A DNA stretch of 6,938 nucleotides from an uncultured Bryobacterales bacterium (lineage in GTDB: Bacteria; Acidobacteriota; Terriglobia; Bryobacterales; UBA6623): contig CAMPKL010000190.1 of the NCBI GenBank assembly GCA_946887065.1, positions 1-6,938 of the forward strand, in the 5' to 3' direction. Positions within the stretch are counted from its first letter, which is position 1; the number at the start of each line of letters is the position of its first letter. Of this stretch, positions 6,578 to 6,938 are shown piece after piece. The translations under genes were made by a program, and so were the position numbers. The notes beneath the pieces were generated by a model. It had not been told where the DNA came from. It worked only from the letters and a program-made list of their open reading frames with translations, and did no database searches.

Positions 6578-6938
6578 TCAGCCGTCTCCCTCGCGGACCG
6601 CTTCGATCATGATGCTTGAGCCCGCTGCCGCCGTCGCCTCCAGCAAAGTGAACGGAGCCGAGGCGGCAACCAGTCCTAGATAGAGAAGGTTCTTGACCAT
6701 CGAGCTCAGCCCGCTCTCTTTTACGCCGCGCACCTTGCGCGATACCGGTTCCAGCGACGGCACGAGACTGGTGGCCAGGCCGGCCGGATTGTCTCGCAGC
6801 GAAAAGAACTTCTTTCGTTTGACGCTAAACCCGGAATATTCAAGTAATTCTTGAAGATCCTTGGCGCTGAAATTGATCAAGTGCCTGGGGATGTCGAAGC
6901 CGCTCCAGCGCTCGCCCAGCAAAAGCATCTGCCAGCAT
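6578..6938 (-). CDS. SAM-dependent methyltransferase, C-terminal fragment
   Basis: The frame is open to the right edge, so the 5' end of the gene lies outside; the ATG at 6928 is almost certainly internal. About 119 residues are visible. LGERWSGFDIPRHLINFSAKDLQ followed by LLEYSGF (given in parts: GERWSGFDIPRHL and LLEYSGF) is the typical C-terminal region of Methyltransf_23-type enzymes, where the usual form is W-x-G-x-x-x-P-R-H-L-x-x-F-S. The SAM-binding motifs must lie upstream, outside the window. A hydrophobic stretch (LLYLGLVAASAPFTLLEA) near the C-terminus parallels that of the next gene. The TGA stop at 6580-6578 is one base from the GTG of the downstream methyltransferase, so the two are co-transcribed. 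Family assignment without motif I is good but not certain; the substrate is unknown. Confidence 0.75.
   Translation of the reverse strand, partial: CWQMLLLGERWSGFDIPRHLINFSAKDLQELLEYSGFSVKRKKFFSLRDNPAGLATSLVPSLEPVSRKVRGVKESGLSSMVKNLLYLGLVAASAPFTLLEATAAAGSSIMIEAVREGDG
6586..6591 (-). promoter_or_regulatory. Shine-Dalgarno of the complete methyltransferase gene
   Basis: On the - strand AGGGAG lies 9 nt before the GTG at 6576 and inside the end of the preceding gene. It supports the GTG start and the tight coupling of the two methyltransferase genes. Confidence 0.55.

Noticed and set aside
6578..6928. Small complete gene starting at ATG 6928
   Set aside because: The frame continues open to the window edge, and the protein matches only the C-terminal part of a methyltransferase.

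Overview
The window is GC-rich bacterial chromosome. It most resembles the Acidobacteriota (Solibacter/Bryobacter-like), an inference that rests mainly on the large gene at 849-4010. That gene has a signal peptide, a carboxypeptidase-regulatory-like domain, a plug with the motif DGIDNND, the segment around IIRSGANDWHGS, and a beta-barrel ending in Phe. This Oar-like TonB-dependent receptor architecture is greatly expanded in that phylum. No rRNA, tRNA, CRISPR array, insertion sequence or phage gene is visible.

Layout on the + strand: the window opens inside the C-terminal part of an FAD-linked D-lactate dehydrogenase (2-535). A 313-base gap follows (536-848). It holds a small hairpin (656-675), a weak promoter candidate (757-784), a perfect 8-bp dyad (797-822) overlapped by a CCGAGGGG direct repeat, and a good Shine-Dalgarno (836-842). 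The outer-membrane receptor comes next (849-4010). Its true start is the ATG at 849, although the frame stays open to a TTG at 678.

Layout on the - strand, in transcription order from the right edge: the C-terminal part of a SAM-dependent methyltransferase (6578-6938, 5' end outside the window), a second complete methyltransferase (5872-6576), a secreted M28-fold zinc enzyme that looks more like glutaminyl-peptide cyclotransferase than an aminopeptidase (5000-5899), and a ROK-family sugar kinase (4071-5003). The junctions are a 1-nt gap, a 28-nt overlap and a 4-nt GTGA overlap, so these four genes probably form one operon. The receptor and this operon converge on a composite stem-loop at 4022-4074 that probably acts as a bidirectional terminator and includes the stop codon of the kinase.

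The most interesting link is between the receptor and the cyclase-like enzyme. The best predicted signal-peptidase site of the receptor (SFA|Q) leaves Gln at the mature N-terminus, and one of two plausible sites in the cyclase-like enzyme (AVA|Q) does the same. An exported glutaminyl cyclase beside exported proteins that start with Gln suggests N-terminal pyroglutamate capping of exported proteins, like the Q-rule reported for Bacteroidetes but in a different phylum. This is a hypothesis from sequence, not a demonstrated system. The remaining genes are ordinary members of known families.
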